DNA of 64,000 nucleotides from Protea cynaroides (taxonomy: Eukaryota > Streptophyta > Magnoliopsida > Proteales > Proteaceae), in the NCBI GenBank assembly GCA_028583415.1, contig CM053276.1, forward strand, positions 117,953,002 through 118,017,001, given 5' to 3'. Positions 1 through 12,219 of the stretch are shown here, piece after piece. Under the pieces are notes generated by a model. It saw only the letters and a list, made by a program, of their open reading frames with translations. It was not told the DNA's origin and searched no databases. Each line of letters starts with the position of its first letter. The stretch's first letter is position 1. The position numbers and the translations under genes were made by a program.

Positions 1-548
1 TTAATCAGTCGTTCGTGGTGTAAGGGTGCAACATGTTAGTCACTCGATCGCAACGATCGATTATGGACCGAACTCTAGATTGACCGATTAAATGACCATT
101 AAGAGAAATCCCTAAAGTCTTAAACTCTAAATGGCTTCATGCCTGGCATTTCTCCCTTTCATTCTCCCTCTTCATTTAGACTATGTTCTTTTAATTAAAA
201 ATTTAAAATAAGCTATTATGTTAAGAATGTAGAATAAATAATGATCGATTATAGTAGAACATAGGCCAGGGGTTGTGCTTTTTCTGTTGTAGACCGGTTG
301 ACAGGATTGAGATGATTAGCATAAGACCGAATAGCTAACCGATTATATTCTAGTTGATTTGCATCATTGAACCCTGTTAATAAATCAATTAAACTAATTA
401 ACATATGATCAATTAGGAACCGAGACCAACCAGACCGAACACAAACGTGTTTATGTCTCACAAATGAGGATTAGTTAATTTAACATACCGATCACGGTGT
501 AAGGTATTAAATTGGTGATGACCAAGACCGGCCAATTAACACCCTTAT
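1..548 (-). mobile_element. hAT-like MITE, family A, cut by window edge
   Basis: The reverse complement of this stretch aligns by eye with 5924-6682: the same order of 'accgtgatc', 'gagacat', 'tcggtcttatg' and 'catt-atttattctacatt' blocks. It ends at 548 in a terminus that reads TAAGGGTGTTAAT inward on the minus strand, close to the TAAGGGTGTCAA terminus of the element at 14461-15118. There is no coding capacity. The other end lies outside the window, so no target duplication can be tested. Confidence 0.5.
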
Positions 549-710
549 AGATAGACCATACCATTAATTAAGGTATCAAACTTAGTCATGAAACCAACAC
601 AATGATTATGTGTTTGGTCGCAAAGGAAACCAAAGGGAAGGGAAACGGACATTTCAAACTAAAAAAGAAGCTTTTGTAGTTATTATAGCACATGACTCTA
701 TAAGAGATAA

Positions 711-862
711 AAATCCTCTTATGTCCCTCATGTTGGCATGAGAAAATTCAACAGTTTTATTTTGCTGTGCGCACATACCGATGTATTGGTATATGCGTAC
801 AGTAGATGAGAACTACTGGATTTCCTCATGTCAACATGAAGGGCATGAGAGAGTTTGAATCC
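711..862. mobile_element. Palindromic MITE, family B (copy 1)
   Basis: An inverted repeat. The left arm starts AAATCCTCTTATGTCCCTCA and the right arm reads back as a similar ATTCAAACTCTCTCATGCCC. The loop at 771-798 holds an imperfect palindrome, CACATACCGATGTATTGG, that recurs in other copies here. Non-coding. Confidence 0.5.
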
Positions 863-2516
863 CTTTATAACTAATTGAATATCATTTCTTATTAACTTTT
901 TACTTTACATCCAAAAATCCCTTATATCTCAAGGAGTAAAAATAAAAAATACGGGTAAAAATATTATTACTAACTATGATACTTTTATAACCATTCTATA
1001 TTTAGTTAATTTTACTTTTCATCCAAGTCTTTTGCATTAATTGAAAATTTAAAAAAGAAAAAAATTCACTTCCTTAATTGTTTCTCAATATAAACCCAAT
1101 CGTTTTCCACGTGGCAAATAATTTAAAAATGTGGACTTCGTTGCCTATCAATGCCCTAGTGAACATATAGAAATCCTCTCCCGTTTGAGTTTAGGCGGGA
1201 GAGTTGACGATCCGGATGGATGACTGCCACTTGGCTCTCGGTTGGATCAGAGTCCTCCATCCGAGTCGACATCCGAGCCGACAAACTAAGCCGACAGAGG
1301 TGTCTCTCGGATAAAAGGCTCGGATTCACCCAGAAGCCAGATGATGATCATAGATCCATACTCTCAACTCTTCTATCCAAATTCAAGCAGAAAAAGATGT
1401 GGATCCCTGGTGAACATCCATCCTTTATTGAAAATGAGCAGGCCAAAAAATGTTGGTTGGCAAATTAGAATGGTTTTATTTTTTTTCCTGGGTCTCAATG
1501 GAACGGTTCACTGTATGGAGAATCTTTTCTTTCCCCCTAATCTTCCAGAAGCAACAATCACTAAAACGGTGACTTGAGAAGTAGCCATCAACGGCCTAAA
1601 AAGTCTGAGTTTGTAGCGTGATATGCACGGAACTTCAAAGCAGTTGAATTTTGACGAGCCACTCATAAATACCAAAAGCTGCCCACAATTGGGGATGTCC
1701 TTTTCTCATTAAGGAGTGATGACAGAAGTGGACCCAGAACCTATTTCGGATCATGAAAGGGAAGGTGGGCTGCACGAGGTTCTCACGATCATGTTCTATC
1801 TATAACAAGTTAACACTGCACGAGGTTCTCACACGAGGTTCCAACACAGCTTGATTGAATCCGCGTTTTCTATTTAAATAGACATTTTTTGTCTATTCAA
1901 TTTATCGATTCAAATGGAAGGCCTGGATTCATTTGAGCTTCATATATCAACTATCCTATGGGGGTATCTCCTTTCTCCTGAACCTCTGGGAGAAGATGAT
2001 GTGAATTCCTATAAATATTGATTTGTATCATTTTCGCATTTATATGCAACAAAAATTAGAATGTTTTCAGAAAAAAATTTGATCAATGGAAGGAAAGGTA
2101 ATCTAATGGAAAATCTTGCTTTAGTGAAAATTAGTTTTAAAAAAAGAAAGAAGTAATTTTTATCTTCATTTTTTAATCTTTTAGAATAATATATTTGTTT
2201 TCAATGAGGTTAAATTTGATGAGTATACTTGAAAAATGTGTATTAAAATAATAAGCTAGTTAAATTCAACCACAAATTAAAGATATCGATTTTGGGGTAT
2301 ATTTGATACTTTTATGATCCATAAAATATTACTTTCATCCATAGTCAGTAAGTTTGGAAACAGTTAACATTCATGTACAAATACATATGTGTATTTAAAC
2401 ACAATTGAACTTCGATACGAGGATTGAAAATCCAATAAAGAAAAAAAACACATAAGACATTAATACGTATGTATTTAACAAGATAACCTTTTACATCATC
2501 CAACAACATGCACACA
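863..2516. other. AT-rich intergenic DNA
   Basis: No gene is visible. Short open frames at 1220-1577 overlap in two frames, lack family motifs and are flanked by AT-rich DNA. There is a short hairpin at 1153-1200 (ATCCTCTCCCG / CGGGAGAG), probably another worn family-B palindrome. Confidence 0.5.

Positions 2517-2588
<72 letters not shown>
2517..2588. repeat. (AT)n(GT)n compound microsatellite
   Basis: About 9 AT dinucleotides run straight into about 27 GT dinucleotides. It abuts the left arm of the inverted-repeat element at 2591. Confidence 0.95.
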
Positions 2589-2590
<2 letters not shown>

Positions 2591-2591
<1 letters not shown>

Positions 2592-3672
2592 AAATTTTCA
2601 TCTACCATCCAAAAAATTTTCTTCTATCATCCAAAAAACATTCAACAAATACCTACTACTCAAGTTTTTTAAAAACATCACCTATCACCCAAAATTTTCA
2701 AAAATTAGTCCATTAATTAACGAAAAATAGTTGAAATTGTGTGTGGACGTTTATACCCTTTTTTTCTTCCTCTCTGTTTCTCTGCAACATTTTATCAAAA
2801 ATGAAAAACAAAATCCTCTGCAACTGTAATGAATCATGATTGCTCCAATCTTTTATTTTTTCCTTCTTGCAATTTTTCTTCAAGGGTTTGAAACCCCAAT
2901 CACACAAATCCCTTTAACCCTTAAGAAGGGAACGAACCCCTTCATGGCTCTCACTCTCTTTGGTTTTTTTTTTTTTTTCCTGGTTTCTCTCCTTCAAAAT
3001 CCGCCGATCAATTCCAATCCACCAAGAATGACGGAAACAAGAAATAAAAAAATATATATATTTTTCAGATTTTCAAGGAACAAAGCCACATTGAGTAACT
3101 CTAGCGTTAATCTTAGTTTAAATTATTTACCTACTTAAATTCTTTAATTTAAGGCGGTGTGAGATTATCGTTAGAAAATTTCTCCTTACATCTTCCATAT
3201 TAATCCTAGTTAAAATTATTTTTCTACTTAAATTCTTTAATTTAAGGAGTAGTGAGAAACTTCTCCTTCCATCCTTCTTGTCTGCTACGGAATCGTCCTT
3301 GGCGGGGGCTACATAAACTTCATCGGCGATCAGAATTGCAAAGTGAAGGTGAGATTGGGAGTTCGAATTTAGAATTGAAGGGAGGAACAGTAAAATTAGG
3401 GATTTTAGATTCTAAACAAAACAGAAAAAGAAGAGGTAGGGTAAAAATAAATAAATAAATAAACATACATTGTTCTTTTCCCTATACATTAAGGTTATTA
3501 TTGTCAATCATGATTTTGTTAACGGCTGACATCATCAACTAACGGCTCTACTATAAGGTTTTGGATCCTTTTGATATATGTTTGGAAAATTTGGATGGTA
3601 GGTTATGTTTTTAAAAAACTTGGATGGTAAGTGATTTTTCGAAAAATTTTTGGATACTACGGGAAAATTTCC
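2591..3672. mobile_element. Inverted-repeat element, about 1.1 kb, non-coding
   Basis: The left end (GAAATTTTCATCTACCATCC) and the reverse complement of the right end (GAAATTTTCCCGTAGTATCC) match imperfectly. Both arms go on with repeated 'accatccaa', 'ttttttaaaaacat' and similar blocks for about 90 bp. The inside holds an 80-90-bp tandem duplication at about 3108-3280 (shared 'tacttaaattctttaatttaagg'). No transposase is visible. Probably a non-autonomous DNA transposon; the superfamily is not determined. Confidence 0.5.
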
Positions 3673-5020
3673 ATATATATATAACTTGCAATCTATGAAA
3701 TTCACATAAAATCGTCATCTTATTAATATAAAATACATATCAAAGCCAGAAGGATTGATTCGATAATAGGGTCTTAGGGATTTAAGAAAAAATTGAAATA
3801 ATTTAAAGAGAGAGAGATTGTGTGCTATTCAAATTCTTTTCAAAAATAGTTCATTTACATGTACTTCTATACTCCTTATGATTCCATCACCATCTACATC
3901 TAATGGATCTAACACTATAAAAATAAATCCTACGCCACATACCAACGCTGATAAAATTCCATGAAAAAATACATTTTTTTTTTATAAACATGAAAAAATA
4001 CATATACCTTCCAGAAATCATCCTTTTTCTAATTCATATACTCCCTATTTTCAGCCGCCAGAATTTCAATAAAAAACATGTCAAAATTCAACCACACGAT
4101 ACTGATCTTACCCCAAAAAAAAAAAAACCACACAATACTGAGATGGAGAATCCAAGGCTGAACCATCCGGTCACTCACTCACAATTAATTTTTTTTTTGT
4201 TTTTTTGTTGGTGAAGATCTAGTCGCAAACATCATCATTTCACCAGATTCTAGCTTTACAAATAGATTTTTTAGGTGGGTGTCAGTCATTTTTCATAAAA
4301 GAACGTGGTGGGCCCTTCTACATTCAATGAGGAAAAAGGTAGAGTTTGGACTTATCTTCTTTTCCGAACGGTTGACGGAGACAAAACCGTACCCGGTTGG
4401 GTCCTGAACCTGAACACACATGAGAGGCTTTGTCTCACATTATCGTCTTCTAGCTATCGTTTCTCATCTCCGTAGATGCTCTACCTTATAATTACCCTTA
4501 ACTATTTGTCGTTTATCTTAACTTGTGATCCAATTATTTAGTTGCAATGACTGAAATACCCTCCGTAAGGAAGGTGAGAAGAATTAGAGAGCTTTCAAGA
4601 CATGTATATCAAAGGAGGGTGAATGGTCTACTGTTGAATATAAATTTATTGGAAACGAAATTTGAAGGCCTAATATTTGATATTTATTAATGAAATATCA
4701 TTTTCATCCTTTGCACCTAATTGGCTAATCAATGCTATTCTTGGGAAAATGTTTGATTGATTGAAATCTAATGGCCATTTTGTTAATTCCAATATATGAA
4801 ACCATAATTTTTGGTAAAGAATATATGAGATCATATGATCCCGTTTAAATACAATCTCATAATATAAATATGTATGAATTAATATCTTTAATGGAACCCA
4901 CAAGGTCGGCAAGAGAATGTGAATATATGAGAAGTTGTGGTGAAAAAATCTCTACAATAATTTGAGGGACTTTTTTTTTTTTTTTTTTCTTCTAATAACA
5001 AATATTTATTAAGGATATAA
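3673..5020. other. Intergenic, AT-rich, no gene seen
   Basis: Only short open frames without recognisable motifs, plus poly-A and poly-T runs (for example 4970-4990). Confidence 0.5.
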
Positions 5021-5049
5021 TTTTTGTTAAACTATATTTTCAAGAAATC

Positions 5050-5815
5050 ATCTAAAGAGATCGGCTGCCAGACAAGTAGGCAAGTGAGGATGGGTTCTGT
5101 TGCTGTCGGTAATCGTTCGAGTTTCCTTCGACTGATTGGAGTTACCAGGGCGAAAGCAAATAGGCCAGTGAGGACGGGTTTGGAAACTCTAAGGTCACTC
5201 CGTTGTCTAAGTTAGAACCGAGTACAAACAGTATGGAGCTCGGTATGAGAATACTAACTCTTGAATCGTGGGTTAAGTAAAGAAATTGAGAGTAAATAAT
5301 TGGATTCATTTACCTTAGAAGTGTGCTGTATTTATAGGAGAGGCATTAGATGGCGTAAGTTCTGATTTGCCCTTAAGGTATTTGGCATGATCTGCTATCT
5401 TGTCGTAGTTGTTATATTTATTCCGAACTCTTTGCCCCACTAAATGAGTTGTGAGCTGCCACTTGGGTTGGAGTTAGCAGACAAATATAAGCTCGCAACC
5501 CATTCCCGGGTATCTAGTGGTTGATTACAAGCAGATGGACTGATAACCATTGGATGGTGATCTCTGAGGAGTCCTCTTGATCGCAACTTCGAGATCTTCG
5601 TGGTTGGACGACGTCATCAGCTAGTTGTGCGTTGGAAGAGAGGAGACATAGGCGATTTGGGCGAATCTTGAACTGTATCCCAAGATCTCTACGATTAGAT
5701 CCTGACGTTTAGGACTTAAGAGGTAGTAGTCTTATGTATTTGCATGTGATCAACCACACATCTTCTTGCAATTGGAACACACTGGTGGGATCATTATTCT
5801 CCCTACTAGATCCCA
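5050..5815 (-). mobile_element. LTR-like fragment, minus orientation
   Basis: Moderately GC-rich block unlike its AT-rich flanks. Read on the minus strand it holds a TATA box (CTATAAATACAGC, about 5324-5337) with a purine/pyrimidine-biased stretch downstream, as in a retrotransposon LTR promoter. No gag, pol, primer-binding site or second copy is visible. Could be a solo LTR or another TE fragment; boundaries are approximate. Confidence 0.3.
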
Positions 5816-5923
5816 ATATATTGGATCCCTAAAGAACACGTGCCATTTGATGAAAGTTAGTTTTCCTTCAATTTCTTAAACTCAATTTGGGGAGGGGGGG
5901 AGGGTTAGAAGGGTGTTTTAATT

Positions 5924-6682
5924 AGGGGTGTCAATCAGTCGGTCTGGGGACCAGTAATTAGGGGTGTCAATCAGTCGATCTGGGTCGGGCCTAACCGGTC
6001 CCTACCAATTTAACACTTTATACCGTGATCAACATGTCTCGTCTTGATTTGCGAGACATTAACTTGTTTATATTTGGTTTGATCGGTCGCAGTCCCTAAT
6101 CAATTTAATCGATCTATTAATATCCATAATCAGTTATCCTATTCGGTCATATGTTCGGTTATGTTATTCGGTCTTATGTTTGGTTATGTTATTCGATCTT
6201 ATGCTCGATTATTCTATTCGATTTAACATTTGATCCATGTTCAATTACAATTTGTCATTATTTATTCTACATTCACAACATAATAGTTTATTTTATATTC
6301 TTCATTAAAATTTAAAAGAATATAGCCTATTTTAAGTTATTAAACAAGAGAATATAGCCAGGAAACAGACTTAGAAATTATTCTCATCGATTCATAATTT
6401 CATGAAACTTGCACCAAACAAGAAAGAAAATGATAAAAACATAAAGCAATATTTAGCATAGAAACAAATGGGAAGGAAAAACTTAAAAATATAACTTTTG
6501 TGGTCTGGGTCGGCCTTTAATCGATTGGTTCAGTCAAAAGACCTTTTGCACTGTGAACAACCTGTTTATTAATTGGTCCGATCTAAACCTGATAGTTTTA
6601 TTAAACAATGCAATGTGATTTTTAATCGTTCAATTTGGCTGGGGAGATACGATGCGGACCAAAAATTGACAGTCCTATCTGT
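5924..6682 (+). mobile_element. hAT-like MITE, family A
   Basis: Starts TAGGGGTGTCAATCAGTCG and ends ATTGACAGTCCTA, an imperfect terminal inverted repeat. The starting sequence is duplicated (5924-5946 and again at 5956-5978). The internal sequence is AT-rich, rich in 'tcggtc' motifs and non-coding, and is homologous in reverse to 1-548. No clean target-site duplication was seen. Confidence 0.5.
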
Positions 6683-6896
6683 ATAGGAAAGGAAAGTATC
6701 CTATGAACGGTTACCTAACGGTGAGCCAGTAGTCCTCAAATTGTAAAATTGTTTCCAAAGAAGGGTAATAATTTTACGAAGTCAACCAAGCATGAAATTA
6801 TCTAAACTAATGGTCTTAACTCTTAAAGAAGCGTAATGATCTCTCTTCTGTTCCCTTAAATAGGGAAGCAGACGAACAATGAACAGAAGATACTCG

Positions 6897-6976
6897 GACA
6901 AAAAACCTCTTTTGCATCTCTCGCTCTCTCCTCTCAGACAAAAAATCTCTTTTGCATCTCTCGTTCTTCTCCTAAT
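6897..6976 (+). repeat. 40-bp tandem duplication in DLK2-like 5' leader
   Basis: Two near-identical 40-bp units (6897-6936 and 6937-6976), each starting gacaaaaaa.ctcttttgca. They lie directly upstream of the hydrolase start codon, in the probable 5' UTR. Confidence 0.85.
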
Positions 6977-7006
6977 TACTGTGCTAGCTTCTTCTGCTGA
7001 TTAAAG

Positions 7007-7391
7007 ATGGTGATCATGGAGAAGAACCTTTCGACCTCCATGAACGCAAAAATAATCGGATCGGGGAAAGAGTCCGTGGTGCTAGCTCATGGCTATGGAA
7101 CAGATCAGTCAGTTTGGGAGAAAATCCTTCCTCACTTGGCTCAAAATTACCGTGTGCTGGTCTTCGATTGGTGCTTCTCTGGTTCTGTGAACGATCTGAG
7201 TCTTTTCGATCCAGACAAATATTCTTCTTTAGAGGCTTTTGCTGACGATCTCAGTGCTCTCATGGATGAGATGAACTTGACCTCCTCTGTTTTTATCGGC
7301 CACTCCATGTCCGGTATGGTCGGATGCTTTTCCTCCATTAAAAGACCTGATCTCTTCAAGAAACTCATACTCCTTGGACCTTCTCCCAGGT

Positions 7392-7429
<38 letters not shown>

Positions 7430-9892
7430 ACTTTATTCATCTTCCTTCTCCTGCTCCGTCTTCTCTCTCTCCCTCTCTCTCTCTGTATTACTTTATTCAT
7501 CTTCCTTCTCCTGCTCCGTCTTCTTAGATTTATATAATTATACATGGCGTAGATTTTAAAATTGTATAAAAAAAAATTTCTTCTTCTCCTTATGTCATTT
7601 GGCATATACCTTCTCCTCCTCTATAATTTTGATATTTTCTTTCTCTTGTCTGACAATCTCTTTCATTCTATTTCTTCATTGACCTTGTATGACTATATTA
7701 GTGATCAGTGTTTTTAATCCACACTCCACAGTGATGTGGCATGGGAGATTATCCCACAATGGCATTGAGGAAACCCTCTCCCTTCAATTTATTTAATGTT
7801 TTTTTTTTTTTAATTTTACTTTCATATTTTCATTTTAGGGTGCCAGTTTTATGGATAGTCATGTCCATGGATAACTTTGGATAATCCACCTATTTGTACC
7901 ATAGCAGATTTGATGGGGATTGAAATTTTGTATAAAGGTACTAAATCCAAAGGTATTTTCAATTAGTAACTAGAGATGATCAAATGGTAAAATAAAGTTT
8001 TTAAAAAAAAAAAAAAATCAAAGAATAACAAGAAGATGCCACTATTAGTACTTGTAACTGCATGACAATAAATGGAAGGGTTTATAATTGAATTTAACTG
8101 TGGAATTTTGTACATAGTCAATTCAGACAATTATCTAGACATTCAATGGTTAGAATTACTATATCATCAAATCACAAGCACAACTAGATGGATAGAAATT
8201 GTTTCCTGTTGCTGGCGCCTTTCTTGTTTTGATTTGACGGCAGGAGATTCTTAGCATGCATATCAATACATTGGTATGTGCGCCAAGTGAACTTTAGCTA
8301 TTGAATATGATTGGAGAGGCGCCAACGATAAGAGATGATTTTTTCCCAACCAGATTGGTCACCCATGGATAGTACTTTATGGATGGAACCATCCATAAAA
8401 CTTCTTGTCTTGATTTTATTTTAGAGTGAAAATATGAGAACCTTTTGATTACACATTCGTGGGTATCCAAATATGTTGGTATTTCTTTGATTTGGAAACT
8501 AAAGTGTTTCTTCAAAGTAATAGTCTTTCATTATTTTTTTGGGCACGTTGAATGGAAGATGTAGAGATTGATTGGCATGATTTATCAGATCCGATCCACA
8601 TCGTCCATTCAGTCAGGGGTTGGGTAGGAGACTTGATTGCATCCAATCGATGCTCAACACGTGGGCGTCTGCTAGATCCAAACCAACCTTCCAACTATGT
8701 ACTGATGGTGCATAAGCCAACATTTCTCTATCGAACCACCTTATTGACTAGATGAACGATTCTAATCCAACTGACACTGATGTGTCAGGCATCAACTGAT
8801 TGCAACTGAATCTCCTACCGAACCCTGGCAAGAGACGATTTGGACCCTCATCTTTTTCTTTGTTATATTTGGTAGACAGTTGCTCTCATCTTAATGGCAC
8901 GTTTGCATCTCCTTTCTTAAAAATCAGGCTATGTTTGGTTGGCATGAAAAAACAGAAAAGAATTGATCAATCATGTCGTCATGCACAAACCTGAAAGGGT
9001 TGGGACATATTAAAATAAAAAATTCTTGAAATTTGTGTCCGATTGGTCAAATCGAAAGACCCGTACGCCAGCTTATGTTGGTTAGTCCAGTTTGATTGAC
9101 GACTACAAACGTACTTGGTTTCTTCTTGGCCTAATTCCAAGTAACCAAACATTCCTTTTAAGAACTTTGCGTTGGGTTTGGGTTGAAATCAGGTCCTGAC
9201 CCGACCCATATAGGTCACCCTAGTTATAATACATATGTGTTAAGCAAAGGCAGTGGAGAATTTGGGCCAAGAAAGGCTTGATTTTCCCTCTCCTCTCTCT
9301 TCTTCCACCTCTAGTAGTGAAGTCGTTTAAAAACATAAAAATTTAAATCGATTAATAATCAGTTTTGAAAAACATTTTGAAACGGTTCGATTTAGATTTT
9401 ATCAAATAAGTACACTGTTAAATCGAAACCACACCGTTTAACATCAGTATTTGCAGATACTTGAACGCGGAAGATTATGAAGGAGGGTTCGAGAAGGCAG
9501 AGGTGGAGCAAATGTTTTCAAACATTGCGTCCAATTTCTATGCATGGGCACCAGGCTTCGCTGGGCTTGTCGTGGACGCAAGGGACACCTTGTCGGTGGA
9601 CAAGTTTGGGAAACTCTTGGGACGAATGAGGCCGGAAGTGGCACTCTCACTGGCCAAAACCATCTTCTGCTGCGACTACAGAGATGTTCTTGAGAAAGTT
9701 CAAGTGCCGTGCACAGTTGTTCAGACCAGTAACGACATTGTCGTTCCAATATCTGTTGGATACTACATGCAGAAGAAGATCAAAGGGAAGACGACAGTGG
9801 AGATCATTGAAGCTGATGGGCATTTCCCACAGCTTACAGCCCATCAGCTGTTACTTGATGTTCTTGACAGGGTTCTGGGTTTTGGTTTCTGA
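7007..9892 (+). CDS. DLK2: DLK2-like alpha/beta hydrolase (D14/KAI2 family)
   Basis: Two exons, 7007-7389 and 9457-9892. The splice is AG|GTATAC to TTTGCAG|A and joins within an Arg codon, giving SPRYLNAEDY and a 272-aa protein, the usual length for this family. What I see: HGYGTDQSVW near residue 28, nucleophile Ser100 in GHSMSGM, Asp221 in SNDIVVP and His250 in DGHFPQ, so the catalytic triad is intact. Known of the family: D14 and KAI2 are strigolactone and karrikin/KL receptors that hydrolyse or bind butenolides and signal through MAX2; DLK2 proteins are a sister clade with weaker links to that pathway. Inference: GHSMSGM (instead of GHSVSAM), the DW.FSGS segment and KIKGKTTVEII match DLK2-type proteins as I remember them. 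A second in-frame Met lies at codon 4. Likely cytosolic/nuclear; no signal peptide. Two exons are typical for D14/KAI2 genes. Confidence 0.9.
7390..9456 (+). other. Intron of DLK2-like gene
   Basis: A 2067-bp GT-AG intron. It opens with a CT microsatellite and a perfect 60-bp-period duplication (7421-7464 equals 7481-7524). It also contains a copy of the family-B core motif at 8254-8284. No exon-like sequence was seen inside it. Confidence 0.85.
8254..8284. repeat. Family-B core palindrome (intronic copy)
   Basis: Contains CATATCAATACATTGGTATG, an imperfect palindrome matching the loop of the family-B MITEs at 771-798, 20427-20456 and 21446-21474. The flanking arms are too worn to define here. 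Confidence 0.45.
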
Positions 9893-9912
9893 AGATATAT
9901 ATAGATATATCT

Positions 9913-9947
<35 letters not shown>

Positions 9948-12219
9948 GAGGAGTTGTGTATTGCTTGGCTTTACGTGCACTTAGGAAGCATAAGATTGCA
10001 TAGGTACGCAGGTTTCATGATTTCAGTGTCGTAGCTGTTTCGATCTATGTAATTAACATGGTATTTTTTTTTGGATTTTGATGCATTTGTGAAAACCAAG
10101 GGATCGTTTGGATACGATTCTGGTTTTGGATTCTGGGATTGTAATAAGAATCGTGGATTCTGGGATTGTAATAAGAATCAGGCCAGTTTAGCAACATCTG
10201 AGAGGGAGTGTTAAGAATAATCTCAAATTGATAAAATCCAAAATCTTGGGTGCCTTATATACTTGAGAGTCTCTCCACTAGATAGTTCGAACTCTTGAGA
10301 TGGAATTGACATAGTACCAAAGCTCGTTCTCTTTACACTCATCCATAAAAAGGACCACATGCTACATATACAACCACCCAAAAGAAAAACAATATGTGAG
10401 AGGGGAATCTTAGAAATAATCTCACATTGGTAAAGTACATAAATCTTGAATTGATGTCCAATCAATAGAGTGCAAGTACTCAGGAGGTATAGGGTTCAAT
10501 TCTCTTGTCTTCACTTGCCTCAAGGCACCCTTCCCCTTCTCCTCTCCCTCCCTTGTAACTCTTAATGGTTGTAGCCAAAGTCTCATGGATAAGATAGATA
10601 TGTAGACTTGATAACTTTCCAACTCATCAAAAAACCCTAACATAGCAAGAATCTTCATTTTCTTCCTCACCATTGCCTTCGGCTGTGTGCCTATTTAACC
10701 AAAATTTTGATGCCCAAGATGCTCAGTATTGGAATTAGGGTTTAAGGGATCGAATCGGATCAGCCGACCCTGTCTAATCCTGATCAAAATCAGCCGGGGT
10801 CGATTCTATGCAGCAACCATGTCGATACATTTGGCAAGGACCGATGCTAGTGATCGAGGTAAGGCATATTCAGAGAAAACAGGATTGATCCCTTGCCAAT
10901 TCGGTGCATGCACTTGAACCCTGATTGGAATCGCAATGCTCCTTAGAGGAAATACGTGGGTTACAACTAGACGTCAAAACCCTTGTAAAAACCATGGACG
11001 TGCCAAAAAAGCTACCTAAGCATCATGGCCATGTTGACCAAGGTTATAAATCCAGGTATCGGACATGGTATCAGCCATGTCGAAAACCGATCTAATCCGA
11101 ATTGGATCGATGCACAGATCCAATGGTACACTGACACATGACCGATCCATAATAACATAATATTAATACAGTCGAGGTATTGAAAAATCGGGATCAGCCA
11201 CAGTACGATACCGATACTAATACCGATACCGATACCTTGAACCAATGTCGATGAACAATCCCTAACCCATATTGTATTGTAGTTTACGTCCCTTAACCCC
11301 CAACTCCTCGGATGCAGCAGGACAATTGATCCCATGACTCCTTTAGGTCAGGACCCCTGCAATCTATAGGGAGGGGTTACCACCAACATCCGCCATTGTC
11401 TTCAAATCCTAATGACTATGCATAATGGTTGAAATGTGTCTTCAATCATGAAGAGCAAAAAGGCATCAAAAGGCCGCTGCCACAGGATGGGGCTCATCTG
11501 CACTTACATGCATCCTTTACGTGATCCTATCTCTATCCATGGGTGTGGGATCCATACTTGAGAGGTGGGTTCCATATCCCATAAACTGAGATGGAATCTA
11601 GTGAAGAAAGCACATAAGTGCCGAGGAACCGGATTCATCGTCGCAATGTCACATCCACTTACCTCTTTTTGGATGGTCAATAAGTTGGGCCAGCCCAAAA
11701 AGACATTAAGACCCAATCTGCGTTGGACTTTTAGTCTCCAGCTTCATATTTAGGTCCATTTGAAGCTCAATGGTCTTAGCATTCTCCAAAATAAATAAAT
11801 TAGAGGCCCAATCTATGGGTCTGCTCCACAGCCTTCACTCAGAAAAGAAACTATCCATTTCACGATCAGTTTGTAATTGTTTCCAATGGCTGCCTTTGTT
11901 TCTGGTGGAAAAGGAAAATTTTTCATTTTTTTTTATTTCTGTTTTCTTAAATTTCAAAGAAAGATGTTGTAAAAATAGAAAAAATTTACCACATAAAATA
12001 TCATTTACATGAAAATTCTTACAATAAAACAAACAAGGGCAATAAAAACCTTAAGGACTTTTGTTGAATTGTTATGACAGAGTTCTCTATAACTTCGTAA
12101 ACTCCAGAACTTAGTTTAAGTTTGGCTGACTTTAATCCACCCGCAAGCTTAAGGGCCTAGCCACCAAGGCTTGTAGGTCGTTGGGCCCATAGTTCAAGTA
12201 ATCAGGACTGGATCAATTG
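9893..12219. other. DLK2-like 3' flank and intergenic DNA
   Basis: A GA microsatellite at 9914-9955 lies in the probable 3' UTR. At 10130-10186 a 30-bp sequence (gattctgggattgtaataag) is tandemly duplicated. 10211-10470 contains two 'taagaataatctcaaattg / tagaaataatctcacattgg' segments that resemble LTR starts. 11041-11250 is rich in 'accgatac' repeats and its ends read CAAGGT inward, like a MITE. No gene is visible. Confidence 0.5.

Noticed and set aside
2836..3138. A 100-codon frame with a hydrophobic start
   Set aside because: Composition is poly-Phe from T-runs inside the inverted-repeat element; no second line of evidence.
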